A stretch of DNA of 64,000 nucleotides from Pseudomonas guariconensis (GTDB taxonomy: Bacteria > Pseudomonadota > Gammaproteobacteria > Pseudomonadales > Pseudomonadaceae), in the NCBI RefSeq assembly GCF_024127895.1, contig NZ_JAMYBK010000002.1, positions 124,001-188,000 on the forward strand, given 5' to 3'. The stretch's first letter is position 1; each line of letters opens with the position of its first letter. The translations under genes were made by a program, and so were the position numbers. The notes beneath the pieces are model-generated. The model was not told the origin of the DNA and did not search any database. It was given only the letters and a program-made list of their open reading frames with translations. Shown here piece after piece: positions 8,645 through 20,292 of the stretch.

Positions 8645-9718
8645 ATGCGTCCTGCCCGTGCCCTGATCGACCTCCAAGCCCTTCGCCACAACTACCGTCT
8701 GGCCCGTGAACTGTCCGGCGCCAAGGCCCTCGCCGTGATCAAGGCCGATGCCTATGGCCATGGCGCGGTGCGCTGCGCCCTTGCCCTGGAGGCCGAGGCC
8801 GACGGTTTCGCCGTCGCCTGCATCGAGGAGGCGCTGGAGCTGCGCGCCGCCGGGATCAAGGCGCCGGTGCTGCTGCTCGAAGGCTTCTTCGAGGCCAGCG
8901 AGCTGGCGCTGATCGCCGAGCACGACCTGTGGTGCGTGGTGCATTCGTTGTGGCAACTGGAGGCCATCGAAAAGGCCCAGGTGCACAAGCCGCTGAACAT
9001 CTGGCTGAAGCTGGACACCGGGATGCATAGGGTCGGCCTGCACCCGAAGGACTACCACGACGCCTACCAGCGCCTGCTGGCCAGCGGCAAGGTGGCGCGC
9101 ATCGTGCTGATGAGCCACTTCGCCCGTGCCGACGAGCTTCAGGCCGACGCCACCGCGCAGCAGGTGGCGGTGTTCGAGGCGGCGCGCCAGGGCCTGGCCG
9201 CCGAGTGCAGCCTGCGCAACTCGCCGGCGGTGCTGGGTTGGCCGCAGGTGCCGAGCGACTGGGTGCGCCCGGGCATCATGCTGTATGGCGCAACGCCCTT
9301 CGAGGTGCCCCAGGCCCAGGCCGAACGCCTGCAGCCCGTGATGACCCTGCAATCGCGCATCATCGCCGTACGTGAGCTGCCGGCCGGCGAGCCGGTCGGC
9401 TATGGCGCCAAGTTCATCAGCCCACGCCCGACCCGCGTCGGTGTGGTCGCCATGGGTTATGCCGATGGTTACCCACGCCAGGCACCTACCGGCACCCCGG
9501 TGATGGTCGCCGGCAAGCGCACCCAACTGATTGGCCGGGTTTCGATGGACATGCTCTGCGTCGACCTGACCGACGTGCCGCAAGCGACCGTCGGCAGCCC
9601 GGTGGAGTTGTGGGGCAAGCAAGTGCTGGCCAGCGAAGTGGCGCTATTGGCGGGGATGATCCCCTACCAGATCTTCTGCAACCTCAAGCGCGTGCCGCTG
9701 GACTATATCGGCGAATGA
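8645..9718 (+). CDS. dadX: Alanine racemase, catabolic DadX type
   Basis: 357 residues, fold-type III PLP enzyme. The PLP lysine is in [12 protein letters not shown] (Lys33). The C-terminal domain has [12 protein letters not shown] and [14 protein letters not shown], carrying the second active-site tyrosine and the Met/Asp dimer contact. It interconverts L- and D-alanine. Position at the end of the dadA-ridA operon marks it as the catabolic racemase, feeding D-alanine to DadA. P. putida also has a broad-spectrum periplasmic racemase elsewhere; this protein has no signal peptide, so it is cytoplasmic. Confidence 0.93.
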   Translation: MRPARALIDLQALRHNYRLARELSGAKALAVIKADAYGHGAVRCALALEAEADGFAVACIEEALELRAAGIKAPVLLLEGFFEASELALIAEHDLWCVVHSLWQLEAIEKAQVHKPLNIWLKLDTGMHRVGLHPKDYHDAYQRLLASGKVARIVLMSHFARADELQADATAQQVAVFEAARQGLAAECSLRNSPAVLGWPQVPSDWVRPGIMLYGATPFEVPQAQAERLQPVMTLQSRIIAVRELPAGEPVGYGAKFISPRPTRVGVVAMGYADGYPRQAPTGTPVMVAGKRTQLIGRVSMDMLCVDLTDVPQATVGSPVELWGKQVLASEVALLAGMIPYQIFCNLKRVPLDYIGE

Positions 9719-9828
9719 GGCGCTGAAGCGGACAGGCTGCGGGGCGAAGTGTTGTAAATACTGAACGGCGTTGCCATCATATCGTTCACACTTCTCCCCC
9801 ACCTCGACCGTTTCAGGAGGCTCCAGCT

Positions 9829-10377
9829 TTGGACGTCGGTGAACGACTGCAAGCCATCCGCAAGCTCAAGGGCCTGTCCCAGCGTGAACTCGCCAAGCGT
9901 GCGGGCGTGACCAACAGCACTATCTCGATGATCGAGAAGAACAGTGTGAGCCCGTCGATCAGCTCCCTGCGCAAGGTGCTCAGTGGCATTCCCATGTCCA
10001 TGGTCGAGTTCTTCTCCGTCGAGCTGGCGCCGGAAAGCCCCACGCAGATCGTCTACAAGGCCCACGAGCTGATCGACATCTCCGACGGTGCGGTGACCAT
10101 GAAGCTGGTGGGCAAGTCGCACCCCAACCGGGCCATCGCTTTTCTCAACGAGGTCTACCCGCCGGGTGCCGACACCGGCGAAGAGATGCTCACCCATGAT
10201 GGCGAGGAAACCGGCATCCTGCTCGAAGGCCGCCTGGAGCTGGTGGTCGGCACCGAGACCTTCATCCTCGAGGCCGGCGACAGCTACTACTTCGAAAGCA
10301 CCCGCCCGCACCGTTTTCGCAACCCCTTCGACGAGCCCGCCCGGCTGATCAGCGCGGCCACGCCTTCCAACTTCTGA
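9829..10377 (+). CDS. pauR: PauR-type XRE/cupin regulator of polyamine catabolism
   Basis: 182 residues from TTG 9829, with AGGAGG eight bases upstream. Residues 4-60 form an XRE helix-turn-helix (LKGLSQRELAKRAGVTNSTISMIEKN). Residues 110-175 form a cupin barrel (GEETGILLEGRLELVVG, GDSYYFESTRPHRF). The PuuR/PauR architecture and position between dadX and the cytochrome c5 gene match P. aeruginosa PauR (PA5301), which represses polyamine-degradation operons until putrescine or cadaverine is present. The operons it controls are elsewhere. The PuuB-like gene 4 kb upstream is a possible local target. Confidence 0.8.
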   Translation: MDVGERLQAIRKLKGLSQRELAKRAGVTNSTISMIEKNSVSPSISSLRKVLSGIPMSMVEFFSVELAPESPTQIVYKAHELIDISDGAVTMKLVGKSHPNRAIAFLNEVYPPGADTGEEMLTHDGEETGILLEGRLELVVGTETFILEAGDSYYFESTRPHRFRNPFDEPARLISAATPSNF

Positions 10378-10517
10378 ATGGCTGCGCGGCATGTTGTCGC
10401 GGCTATACCCTTTCGAACACTAGGGTTGTTCCGCTCACCTCCGGGATCCCGCTATACTTTCCAACGCCCGCGTATCCCGTGGCCGCGGGCGTGATTAGCC
10501 ACCATGAGGGTGTACGC

Positions 10518-10940
10518 GTGAACCAAATCAAGAAGATGCTGGCCCTACCAGCAGCCGTAGTAGCCCTTTGGGCAATCAATGCACACGCAGCGACCAATGA
10601 CGATATCGCCAAGCGCCTGGAGCCGGTCGGCCAGGTGTGTATCCAGGGCCAGGAGTGCAAAGGCATGGAGGTGGCCGTTGCCGCTGGCGGCGGCGGAGCC
10701 AAGACCCCGGACGAAATCATCGCCAAGCATTGCAACGCCTGCCACGGCAGCGGCCTGCTCGGCGCGCCGAAGATCGGCGACACCGCCGCCTGGAAGGAGC
10801 GGGCGGATCACCAGGGTGGCCTCGACGGCATCCTGGCCAAGGCCATTACCGGCATCAACGCCATGCCGCCGAAGGGGACCTGCGCCGATTGTTCGGACGA
10901 GGACCTGATGAACGCCATCAAGAAGATGTCCGGTCTGTGA
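10518..10940 (+). CDS. Cytochrome c5 family protein
   Basis: 140 residues from GTG 10518, with GAGGG seven bases upstream. A Sec signal peptide (MLALPAAVVALWAINAHA) directs it to the periplasm. One heme-c site is present (CNACH), and a Met in NAMPPKG is the likely sixth ligand. Two further cysteines near the C-terminus (CADC) form the disulfide typical of cytochrome c5. The N-terminal extension contains an additional Cys pair (CIQGQEC). It carries electrons to a terminal oxidase or other periplasmic acceptor. A hairpin follows the stop. Confidence 0.9.
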   Translation: MNQIKKMLALPAAVVALWAINAHAATNDDIAKRLEPVGQVCIQGQECKGMEVAVAAGGGGAKTPDEIIAKHCNACHGSGLLGAPKIGDTAAWKERADHQGGLDGILAKAITGINAMPPKGTCADCSDEDLMNAIKKMSGL

Positions 10941-10951
10941 GTTGCACCTGA

Positions 10952-10982
10952 TCACGCCACGGCCTGCCTTCATGGCGTGATG
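10952..10982 (+). terminator. Hairpin after cytochrome c5 gene
   Basis: ATCACGCCA (10952-10960) pairs with TGGCGTGAT (10974-10982) across a 13-nt loop, 11 bases after the stop. There is no clear T-run, so termination may be weak or Rho-assisted. Confidence 0.5.
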
Positions 10983-11007
10983 CTGTTCACTCAAGACGTG
11001 TAGCGAC

Positions 11008-11114
11008 CCTTTTCGCGGGCAAGCCCGCTCCCCCGGATTCGGCGCCGACTTCGAAAGTGGCGCGGCCCTTGTGGGAGCGGGCTTGCCTGCGATGGGCTGC
11101 AAAGCAGCCCCAAC
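11008..11114. repeat. REP doublet (REPIN) plus GGGCTGC hairpin
   Basis: Two REP units face each other: TTCGCGGGCAAGCCCGCTCC at 11012 and, inverted, GGGAGCGGGCTTGCCTGCGA starting at 11073. They can form one long stem. A short hairpin (GGGCTGCAAAGCAGCCC) follows at about 11095-11111. It fills the cytochrome c5 to acetyl-CoA hydrolase gap. Confidence 0.8.
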
Positions 11115-11196
11115 GCTTTGCCCATGGGCCCATGCAGCAAAACCAGGCAGGCAAGGGTCCAACCCCCTGTATGCATGGATGTCACAGGAGGCACCG

Positions 11197-13059
11197 ATGG
11201 CGCAACGCTGTTCCCTCGATGCGGTGGTCGACCAGGTGCTGGCTTGCCTGCCCGCCCATATCCACCTGGGCCTGCCGCTCGGCCTGGGCAAGCCCAACGC
11301 CTTCGTCAACGCGCTTTACGCCCGGGTGCGTGAGCTGCCCGAACGTCGCCTGACGATCTACACCGCCCTGAGCCTGGGCCGCCCGCCCTTGGGCGACGGC
11401 CTGCAGCAGCGCTTCCTCGAACCTTTCGTCGAGCGTGTGTTCGCCGACTATGAGGAGCTCGATTACCTGGCCGACCTGCGGGGCGACAACCTGCCCGCGA
11501 ACATCCGCATCGAACAGTTCTTCGTGCAGCCCGGCAGCCTGCTGAACAGCGACCTCGCCCAGCAAGACTATGTCAGCAGCAACTACAGCCACGCCGCCCG
11601 CGATATCAACGCCAAGGGCCTGAACCTGGTCGCTCAGCTGGTGGCGGCCACGCCCGAGTGCCCTGGCCGCTTGAGCCTGTCGTGCAATCCCGACATCACG
11701 CTCGACCTGCTGCCGATGATCGCCCGTCGCCGTGCCGCCGGCGAAACCATCCTGTTGCTGGGCCAGGAGCATGTCGAGCTGCCCTATATGCCGGGCGATG
11801 CCGAGCTTGCCGAGGACGCCTTCGACCTGCTGATCGACGAGCCCGAGCGGCGCCGCCTGTTTTCCACCCCGAACATGCCGGTCACGACCCAGGACCACTG
11901 CATCGGCCTGTTCGCCAGTGCCCTGGTGCGCGATGGCGGTACGCTGCAGGTCGGCATCGGCGCCATGGGCGATGCGCTGACCGCGGCCTTGCTGGCGCGC
12001 CACGGCGACAACGCAGGTTACCGGGCGCTGCTCGCCGAGTTCGAGCCGGGCCCATGGCAGGGGCTGATCGACAGGGAAGGGGGCCTGGAGACCTTCGCCG
12101 AGGGTCTGTACGGCTGCAGCGAGATGTTCGTCAACGGCCTGCTGGCGCTGGTCGAAGCGGGCGTGGTACGGCGCTGCGCCGATGAGCGGGGAACGCTGGT
12201 GCATGGCGGTTTCTTCCTCGGCCCTCGGGCCTTCTACCAGCAACTGCGGGAAATGCCGCTCGGGCAACGAGAGCGCTTCGCCATGAGCGCTATCAGCTTC
12301 ATCAACGAGCTGTATGGCGAGGAAGACCTCAAGCGTCGCCAGCGCCGCGATGCGCGCTTCGTCAACACGGTGTTCGGCATGACCCTGCTCGGTGCCGGGG
12401 TGGCTGACCAACTGGAAGATGGGCGAGTGCTCAGCGGTGTGGGTGGGCAATACAACTTCGTCGCCCAGGGCCATGCCCTGGAAGGCGGACGCTCCATCCT
12501 GCTGCTGCGCAGCTGGCGCGAGGCGGGCGGCGAGGTGACCTCGAACCTGTTCTGGACCTACGGTCACTGCACCATTCCCCGGCATCTGCGCGACATCGTG
12601 GTGACCGAGTACGGCATCGCGGATTTGCGCGGGCAGACCGACAGCGAGGTGATCGCGCGGTTGCTGGCGATCAGCGATTCACGCTTCCAGGGTGAGTTGA
12701 TGGTGCAGGCCAAGGAGGCCGGCAAGCTGGCCAAGGACTTCCAGCTCGATGCGCGTTTTACCGACAACACGCCGGAGCGCCTGGAGGCGATACGCGCACG
12801 CTATCGGCGGTTGTTCCCGGAGTATCCGCTGGGGACCGACTTCTCGGCTGAGGAACAGGAGCTGTTGCGGGCGCTGAACTGGCTCAAGGGCAAGTTCAGG
12901 TTGAGCGAGGTGCTGGAGCTGGGCAAGGCGACGCTGGATGCACCTGGGCCGCAGGGGTATGCGGCACAGTTGGCGCGCATGGGACTGGATGAGCCGCAGG
13001 GGCTCAAGGAGGAGCTGTATCAGCGGCTGTTGCTGGCAGGGTTGGCGGCGACGCGGTGA
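11197..13059 (+). CDS. Acetyl-CoA hydrolase/transferase family protein
   Basis: 620 residues from ATG 11197, chosen because AGGAGG ends five bases before it; an upstream in-frame ATG would read through the REP element. The C-terminal part has the class I CoA-transferase motifs SGVGGQYNFVAQ and VTEYGIADLRGQTD, the latter carrying the catalytic Glu. The enzyme should transfer CoA between acyl donors and acetate, or hydrolyse acetyl-CoA. It is about 100 residues longer than yeast Ach1-type enzymes. No operon partner is visible. The physiological acyl donor is unknown. Confidence 0.85.
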   Translation: MAQRCSLDAVVDQVLACLPAHIHLGLPLGLGKPNAFVNALYARVRELPERRLTIYTALSLGRPPLGDGLQQRFLEPFVERVFADYEELDYLADLRGDNLPANIRIEQFFVQPGSLLNSDLAQQDYVSSNYSHAARDINAKGLNLVAQLVAATPECPGRLSLSCNPDITLDLLPMIARRRAAGETILLLGQEHVELPYMPGDAELAEDAFDLLIDEPERRRLFSTPNMPVTTQDHCIGLFASALVRDGGTLQVGIGAMGDALTAALLARHGDNAGYRALLAEFEPGPWQGLIDREGGLETFAEGLYGCSEMFVNGLLALVEAGVVRRCADERGTLVHGGFFLGPRAFYQQLREMPLGQRERFAMSAISFINELYGEEDLKRRQRRDARFVNTVFGMTLLGAGVADQLEDGRVLSGVGGQYNFVAQGHALEGGRSILLLRSWREAGGEVTSNLFWTYGHCTIPRHLRDIVVTEYGIADLRGQTDSEVIARLLAISDSRFQGELMVQAKEAGKLAKDFQLDARFTDNTPERLEAIRARYRRLFPEYPLGTDFSAEEQELLRALNWLKGKFRLSEVLELGKATLDAPGPQGYAAQLARMGLDEPQGLKEELYQRLLLAGLAATR

Positions 13060-13086
13060 CTGCAAGGGGCTGCTGCGCAGCCCATC

Positions 13087-13121
13087 GCCGGCAAGCCGGC
13101 TCCCCTGTGGGGCTTGCCGGC
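13087..13121. terminator. REP-type bidirectional hairpin
   Basis: GCCGGCAAGCC (13087-13097) and GGCTTGCCGGC (13111-13121) form an 11-bp perfect stem between the convergent acetyl-CoA hydrolase and xpt genes. Confidence 0.65.
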
Positions 13122-13137
13122 AATAGGGCCCGTACGG

Positions 13138-15791
<2,654 letters not shown>

Positions 15792-15954
15792 GCTAGAAAC
15801 CGGGGGTCACCAGAAAATAGCCGCGCATTCTAGCAGGCATGGGGCGCTTGTGGCGCGACCGTCTGACAGTGTGAATCGGATTTGCCGACCGCGCCGGTTT
15901 CGCGCAGGATGCACGACAAAATACGTCGGGGCGCAGGCCACGCAGTGGCATGTA

Positions 15955-15982
15955 TTAAAGTGAAAATCATTTTCACTTATAC
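15955..15982 (+). promoter_or_regulatory. Fur-like box overlapping a promoter
   Basis: AGTGAAAATCATTTTCACT (15959-15977) is a perfect 9-1-9 inverted repeat. Its core TGAAAATCATTTTCA matches the 7-1-7 Fur consensus TGATAATNATTATCA at 12 of 14 fixed positions. It sits between a possible -35 (TTAAAG, 15955) and -10 (TTATAC, 15977) reading toward the gene at 16039. Fur binding here would block the promoter when iron is sufficient. Confidence 0.6.
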
Positions 15983-16038
15983 GGTAGGATACCTCGCGCC
16001 CGCTCGTCGATTCACCGTCCACGCCTTAAGGAGCCCGC

Positions 16039-17706
16039 TTGTCCACGCCTGTCGAACCCTTGCGTTTGCTGCTGTTGGCCGATGAGCCGGAATGGGCTGC
16101 CCTGCTGCGCGAGTGCCTGCAACCGTTGGCCGGCAGTGTGGTGTTGCTGACCGCGCCGGACTGGGCGGCGGTCGACAGCCTGTTCGCCCACGACCGCCAG
16201 GCCGTGGTGCTGGCGACCCCGGCCTTGCTGCCGGCGCCGGGCCGCTGCGACCTGCCCACCATCCTGCTGCTGGAGGACGAGCCCGAAGCGCCGCCGGCCG
16301 GCGTCAGCGACTGGCTGGTACGTACGCAGCTGACCGGCGATACCTTGCGCCGCTCCCTGCGCCACGTGCGCGAGCGCGGTGTGCTGGTGGCTACCCTGCA
16401 GCGGCTGGCCGAACAGGATCCGCTGACCGGTATCGCCAATCGCCAGGGTTTCCAGGCCTTGCTGAGCGCGCGCCTGGCGCAGAACGAGGGCCGTGGCGTA
16501 GCCCTCGGGCACCTCGACCTGGACAATTTCCGTCACGTCAACGACGCCCTCGGCCACCAGGGCGGTGACCGCCTGATCCTGCAGGTGGTGGCGCGGTTGA
16601 AGCAGCAGTTGGAAGCTGGCGACCAGCTGGCGCGCCTGGGCAGCGACGAGTTCGCCCTGCTGATCGATACCCGCCGCGACGGCAACCGTGCCGAGTGGGT
16701 GGCCGAGCGCATCGTCGAGGCCCTGGCCGAGCCCTACTGGATCGACGGCGAGAGCCTGTTGCTCGGCTGCAGCCTGGGGCTGGCCCATGCCCGTGCCCAG
16801 GGTGGGGCCGACCCGCTGATGTGGCATGCGCACATCGCCATGCGCCAGGCCAAGGGCAGCCAGGGTTGCACCTTCCATGTGTTCAACGAGCGGATCAACC
16901 GTAACGCCCGCAGCCTGGCCGACCTGGAGAGCGAACTGCGCCGGGCCCTGCGCCGCGACGAGCTGGAGCTGCACTACCAGCCGCGGCTGAACCTGGCCGA
17001 TGGCTGCATCGTCGGCCTGGAGGCCCTGGTGCGCTGGCGCCATGTCGAGCGTGGCCTGCTGCCGCCCAGCGAATTCGTGCCCCTGGCCGAGCAGAGCGGG
17101 CTGATTGTGCCGCTGGGCTACTGGGTGATCTCCCGCGCCCTGCGCGACATGCAGGCCCTGCGCGAGCGTGGCGTGGCGCCGTTGCACATGGCGGTGAACC
17201 TGAGCTTCCGCCAGTTCCAGGACAGCCAGCTGCTGGCCACCCTGAGCCGGCTGATCATCGAGCACGGCGTCGATGCCCGTTGGCTGGAGTTCGAGCTGAC
17301 CGAGACCGCGGTGATGCGCCGCAACGAACTGGTGCAGCAGACCATGGATGCCCTGGGCCGCCTGGGGGTGCGCTTTTCGCTCGATGATTTCGGCACCGGG
17401 TTTTCGTCGTTCGTTCACCTCAACAGCTTGCCGATCACCTTGCTCAAGGTCGATCGCAGCTTCGTCGGCGGCATGGAGCAGCGCGAGGAGAACCGCAAGC
17501 TGGTGCACGCCATGATCAACCTGGCGCACAACCTCAACCTGGAAGTGGTGGCCGAGGGGGTCGAGACCGAGGAACAGATGGCGTTGCTGCGTGGGTTCGG
17601 CTGCGACCAGGTGCAGGGGTACCTGGTGAGCAGGCCGTTGCCGGTAGGGGAGTTGATGGAGTACCTGGTATCAGGCGCTCGCCGGCAGATGGCCGAGGCC
17701 CTGTAA
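16039..17706 (+). CDS. c-di-GMP protein with degenerate GGDEF and intact EAL domains
   Basis: 555 residues from TTG 16039, with AAGGAG upstream. Residues 1-115 look like a diverged receiver-like domain. Residues 125-275 are a GGDEF domain whose signature reads GSDEF (201-205), with no RxxD inhibitory site upstream. Residues 290-550 are an EAL domain with EAL at 328-330 and the conserved ELTET, DDFGTGFSSF, KVDRSFV and VAEGVET segments that hold the metal ligands and catalytic residues. The likely activity is c-di-GMP phosphodiesterase, with the GGDEF domain binding GTP as an activator or only weakly cyclase-active. No membrane segment. A Fur-like box overlaps its promoter. Confidence 0.88.
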   Translation: MSTPVEPLRLLLLADEPEWAALLRECLQPLAGSVVLLTAPDWAAVDSLFAHDRQAVVLATPALLPAPGRCDLPTILLLEDEPEAPPAGVSDWLVRTQLTGDTLRRSLRHVRERGVLVATLQRLAEQDPLTGIANRQGFQALLSARLAQNEGRGVALGHLDLDNFRHVNDALGHQGGDRLILQVVARLKQQLEAGDQLARLGSDEFALLIDTRRDGNRAEWVAERIVEALAEPYWIDGESLLLGCSLGLAHARAQGGADPLMWHAHIAMRQAKGSQGCTFHVFNERINRNARSLADLESELRRALRRDELELHYQPRLNLADGCIVGLEALVRWRHVERGLLPPSEFVPLAEQSGLIVPLGYWVISRALRDMQALRERGVAPLHMAVNLSFRQFQDSQLLATLSRLIIEHGVDARWLEFELTETAVMRRNELVQQTMDALGRLGVRFSLDDFGTGFSSFVHLNSLPITLLKVDRSFVGGMEQREENRKLVHAMINLAHNLNLEVVAEGVETEEQMALLRGFGCDQVQGYLVSRPLPVGELMEYLVSGARRQMAEAL

Positions 17707-17720
17707 TCGCGCGGTGTTCA

Positions 17721-17738
17721 GGGCTGCAAGGCAGCCCC
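17721..17738. terminator. GGGCTGC hairpin between convergent genes
   Basis: GGGCTGC (17721-17727) and GCAGCCC pair across a 3-nt loop, 14 bases after the EAL-gene stop and before the MATE stop. The same hairpin recurs near 11.1 kb and 31.49 kb. Confidence 0.5.
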
Positions 17739-17760
17739 AGGACTACAAGGTGTCTTTGGA

Positions 17761-19149
17761 TCAGGTCGCGACGCTGGCCTCCCCAGCAACCTCCGCCTTC
17801 CCCAGCATCCGTTTCATCCGCCACTCGAAAGCGATGGTCAGCGCCACTGCCGCACAGGCCAACCCCAGTGCCAGCCCCCACCACACACCGACCGCGCCGC
17901 CACCCAGGGTAAAGGTGAACAGCCAGGCGCAGGGCGCACCCACCAGCCAGTAGCAGGCCAGCCCGATGAGGAAGGTGGTCTTGGCGTCCTTCAGCCCACG
18001 GATCGAGCCCATGGCGATGGTCTGCATGCCGTCGAACAGTTCGAACCAGGCCGCGACCATCAGCAGGCTCACCGCGAGCTGGAAGATCGCTGCGAAGGCC
18101 GGGTCGTCGCGGTCGATGAACAGTCCCACCAGCGCATCCGGCAGCAGCCAGAACAGCGCGGCGAAGGCGAACATGATCGTCGCCCCGAAGCCGATCCCCA
18201 CGCGCCCGGCGCTACGTGCAGCCAGCAGGTTGCCAGCGCCGTAGTAGAGCCCCACGCGCATGGTCACCGCATAGGACAACCCGGTCGGCACCATGAACGC
18301 GGTGGAGACGATCTGCAAGGCGATCTGGTGCGCGGCGAGTTCCGTGCTGCCGAGCACGCCCATGCACAGGGCGGCGAAGGCGAACAGCCCGACCTCGACC
18401 ATGTAGGTGCCGCCGATCGGCAGGCCCAGCCGCCACAGCTCGCGCAGTGCCGGCAGCGAAGGCCGCGACAGGCCCCGGCGCAGCGGGTAGGCGTCGTAGG
18501 CCTTGTGCCAGCGGATGTACAGGGCCAGGGCAATGGCCATGCCCATCGAAACCAGGGCGGTGACCATGCCGATGCCCATCAGCCCCAGCTTGGGCAGGCC
18601 GAACATGCCTTCGATCAGCGCATGGTTGAACAGGTAGTTGAACACCGTGCCCACCAGGCTGATGACCATCACCGGCGTCGAGCGGCCCAGGGCACTGGTG
18701 AAGCCACGCAGGGCCATGAACGTCAGGTAGCCGGGCAGGGCCAGGGGCAGCAGGGTGAGGAACTCCATGGCCGAGGTGACGTTCTCCGGCTTCTGCCCGA
18801 ACAGCAGCAGGACCGGCTCCAGGTTCCACAAGGCCAGCGCGGCCACCAGCGCCAGGCCCCAGGCCAGCCACAGGCCATTCTGCGCCAGCCGCGTGGCCCC
18901 GGGGATGTCGCCGGCGCCCTGGCGGATGGCGACCAGGGTGCCGACCGCGGCGATCACGCCCAGGCAGAAGATCGACACGAACGAATAGCTGGCCGCCCCC
19001 AGGCCGCCGCCGGCCAGGGCCTGGGGGCTGATGCGGGCCATCATCAGGGTATCGGTCAGCACCATCAGCATGTGCGCCAACTGCGAGGCGATCAGCGGCC
19101 CGGCCAGGCGCAGCAGAGCCTTGAGTTCGGTGGTGGGCGCGACGTGCAT
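17761..19149 (-). CDS. MATE family efflux transporter (NorM-like)
   Basis: 462 residues with twelve hydrophobic segments, the standard MATE length and topology. The N-terminal LLRLAGPLIASQLAHMLMVLTDTLMMARIS and ALAGGGLGAASYSFV segments are NorM-type. It exports cationic compounds in exchange for Na+ or H+ across the inner membrane. It is divergent from a LysR-type gene, which may regulate it. The substrate is not predictable. Confidence 0.9.
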   Translation of the reverse strand: MHVAPTTELKALLRLAGPLIASQLAHMLMVLTDTLMMARISPQALAGGGLGAASYSFVSIFCLGVIAAVGTLVAIRQGAGDIPGATRLAQNGLWLAWGLALVAALALWNLEPVLLLFGQKPENVTSAMEFLTLLPLALPGYLTFMALRGFTSALGRSTPVMVISLVGTVFNYLFNHALIEGMFGLPKLGLMGIGMVTALVSMGMAIALALYIRWHKAYDAYPLRRGLSRPSLPALRELWRLGLPIGGTYMVEVGLFAFAALCMGVLGSTELAAHQIALQIVSTAFMVPTGLSYAVTMRVGLYYGAGNLLAARSAGRVGIGFGATIMFAFAALFWLLPDALVGLFIDRDDPAFAAIFQLAVSLLMVAAWFELFDGMQTIAMGSIRGLKDAKTTFLIGLACYWLVGAPCAWLFTFTLGGGAVGVWWGLALGLACAAVALTIAFEWRMKRMLGKAEVAGEASVAT

Positions 19150-19238
19150 GGAGGTGGTCCTTCTTGTTGCAGGGGGAATGAGGCGACGATTCTGAGGCTT
19201 CGGTCAACTTTGCACAAAAGGATAAAAGCGATCGTTGG

Positions 19239-19255
19239 CATGAGTTAAAGTCATG
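19239..19255. promoter_or_regulatory. LysR-type T-N11-A dyad between MATE and LysR genes
   Basis: CATGAGTTAAAGTCATG is a 5-7-5 inverted repeat containing the T-N11-A core of LysR operators, 51 bp upstream of the LysR start and 90 bp upstream of the MATE start. Confidence 0.4.
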
Positions 19256-19305
19256 TTCATATGATGCCTGGCAGGCTTGCCAGCCCCCGAAAAAGCAGGT
19301 GCGAA

Positions 19306-20247
19306 ATGTCCCGACAGCTACCGCCGCTTTATGCGTTGCGCGCATTCGAAGCCGCCGCCCGGCTGAGCTCCTTCACCCGTGCTGGCGAGGAATTGTCCAT
19401 CACCCAGAGCGCGGTCAGCCGGCACATCCGCACCCTGGAGGAGCACTTCGCCTGCCGCTTGTTCGTGCGTAGCGGCCGTAGCCTGCAACTGACCGAGGCA
19501 GCGCGGATGTTGCTGCCCGGCGTGCGCGACGGTTTCGCTGCGCTGGAGCGGGCCTGCGATACCCTGCGCGGCGAGGATGACATCCTGCGCATGAAGGCCC
19601 CCTCGACCTTGACCATGCGCTGGCTGTTGGCGCGCCTGAGCCAGTACCGTCACCTGCAACCAGGCAACGAGGTGCAACTGACCAGTGCCTGGATGGATGT
19701 GGACCATGTGGATTTCAACCAGGAACCGTTCGACTGTGCCGTGCTGCTCAGCGACGGTGCATTCCCGGCAGACTGGGAAGTGCGGCGGCTGTTCTCTGAA
19801 TTGCTGATCCCGGTAGGCGCCCCGGACCTGCTCGACGAGGGCCCCTGGGATGAGCGTCGCCTGGCGGGCATCGAGCTGCTGCACCCGACCCCGGACAAGC
19901 GAGACTGGCGCGCCTGGCTGGAGCGCATGGGCCTGCTCGACAAGGTCTCGCTCAAGGGCGGGCAGGTGTTCGACACCCTGGAGCTGGGCATGATCGCGGC
20001 GGCCCGTGGCTATGGCATTTCCATGGGGGATTTGCTGATGGTGGCCGAGGACGTGGCCCAAGGGCGGCTCAGCCTGCCTTGGCCGACCGCCGTGCCCAGT
20101 GGCATGGACTATTACCTGGTGTGGCCGCGCACGCGCCCTGGCGCAGAGCGGTTGCGGCGATTGAGCCAGTACCTGCAGGAGGAGGCCGATGCCGTGAACC
20201 TGCCCGATGTGCGGATCCTGGAGGCGCCGCCGCGAGCAAGGGCGTAG
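19306..20247 (+). CDS. LysR-type regulator (GcvA-like)
   Basis: 313 residues from ATG 19306. The N-terminal winged helix-turn-helix (LRAFEAAARLSSFTRAGEELSITQSAVSRHI) is followed by a periplasmic-binding-like effector domain. The start PPLYALRAFEAAARL is typical of GcvA/AmpR-group regulators. It is divergent from the MATE gene and converges on hglS. It might therefore control either drug/metabolite efflux or part of lysine catabolism. The effector is unknown. Confidence 0.85.
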   Translation: MSRQLPPLYALRAFEAAARLSSFTRAGEELSITQSAVSRHIRTLEEHFACRLFVRSGRSLQLTEAARMLLPGVRDGFAALERACDTLRGEDDILRMKAPSTLTMRWLLARLSQYRHLQPGNEVQLTSAWMDVDHVDFNQEPFDCAVLLSDGAFPADWEVRRLFSELLIPVGAPDLLDEGPWDERRLAGIELLHPTPDKRDWRAWLERMGLLDKVSLKGGQVFDTLELGMIAAARGYGISMGDLLMVAEDVAQGRLSLPWPTAVPSGMDYYLVWPRTRPGAERLRRLSQYLQEEADAVNLPDVRILEAPPRARA

Positions 20248-20292
20248 AGCCCTGGCATCGGCGGTTCGGCGCCGCGAATGCTCGCTATCGGC

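Noticed and set aside
18328..19248. 306-codon plus-strand frame over the MATE gene
   Set aside because: The composition (His/Gln/Gly-rich) reflects the complement of a hydrophobic membrane-protein gene.
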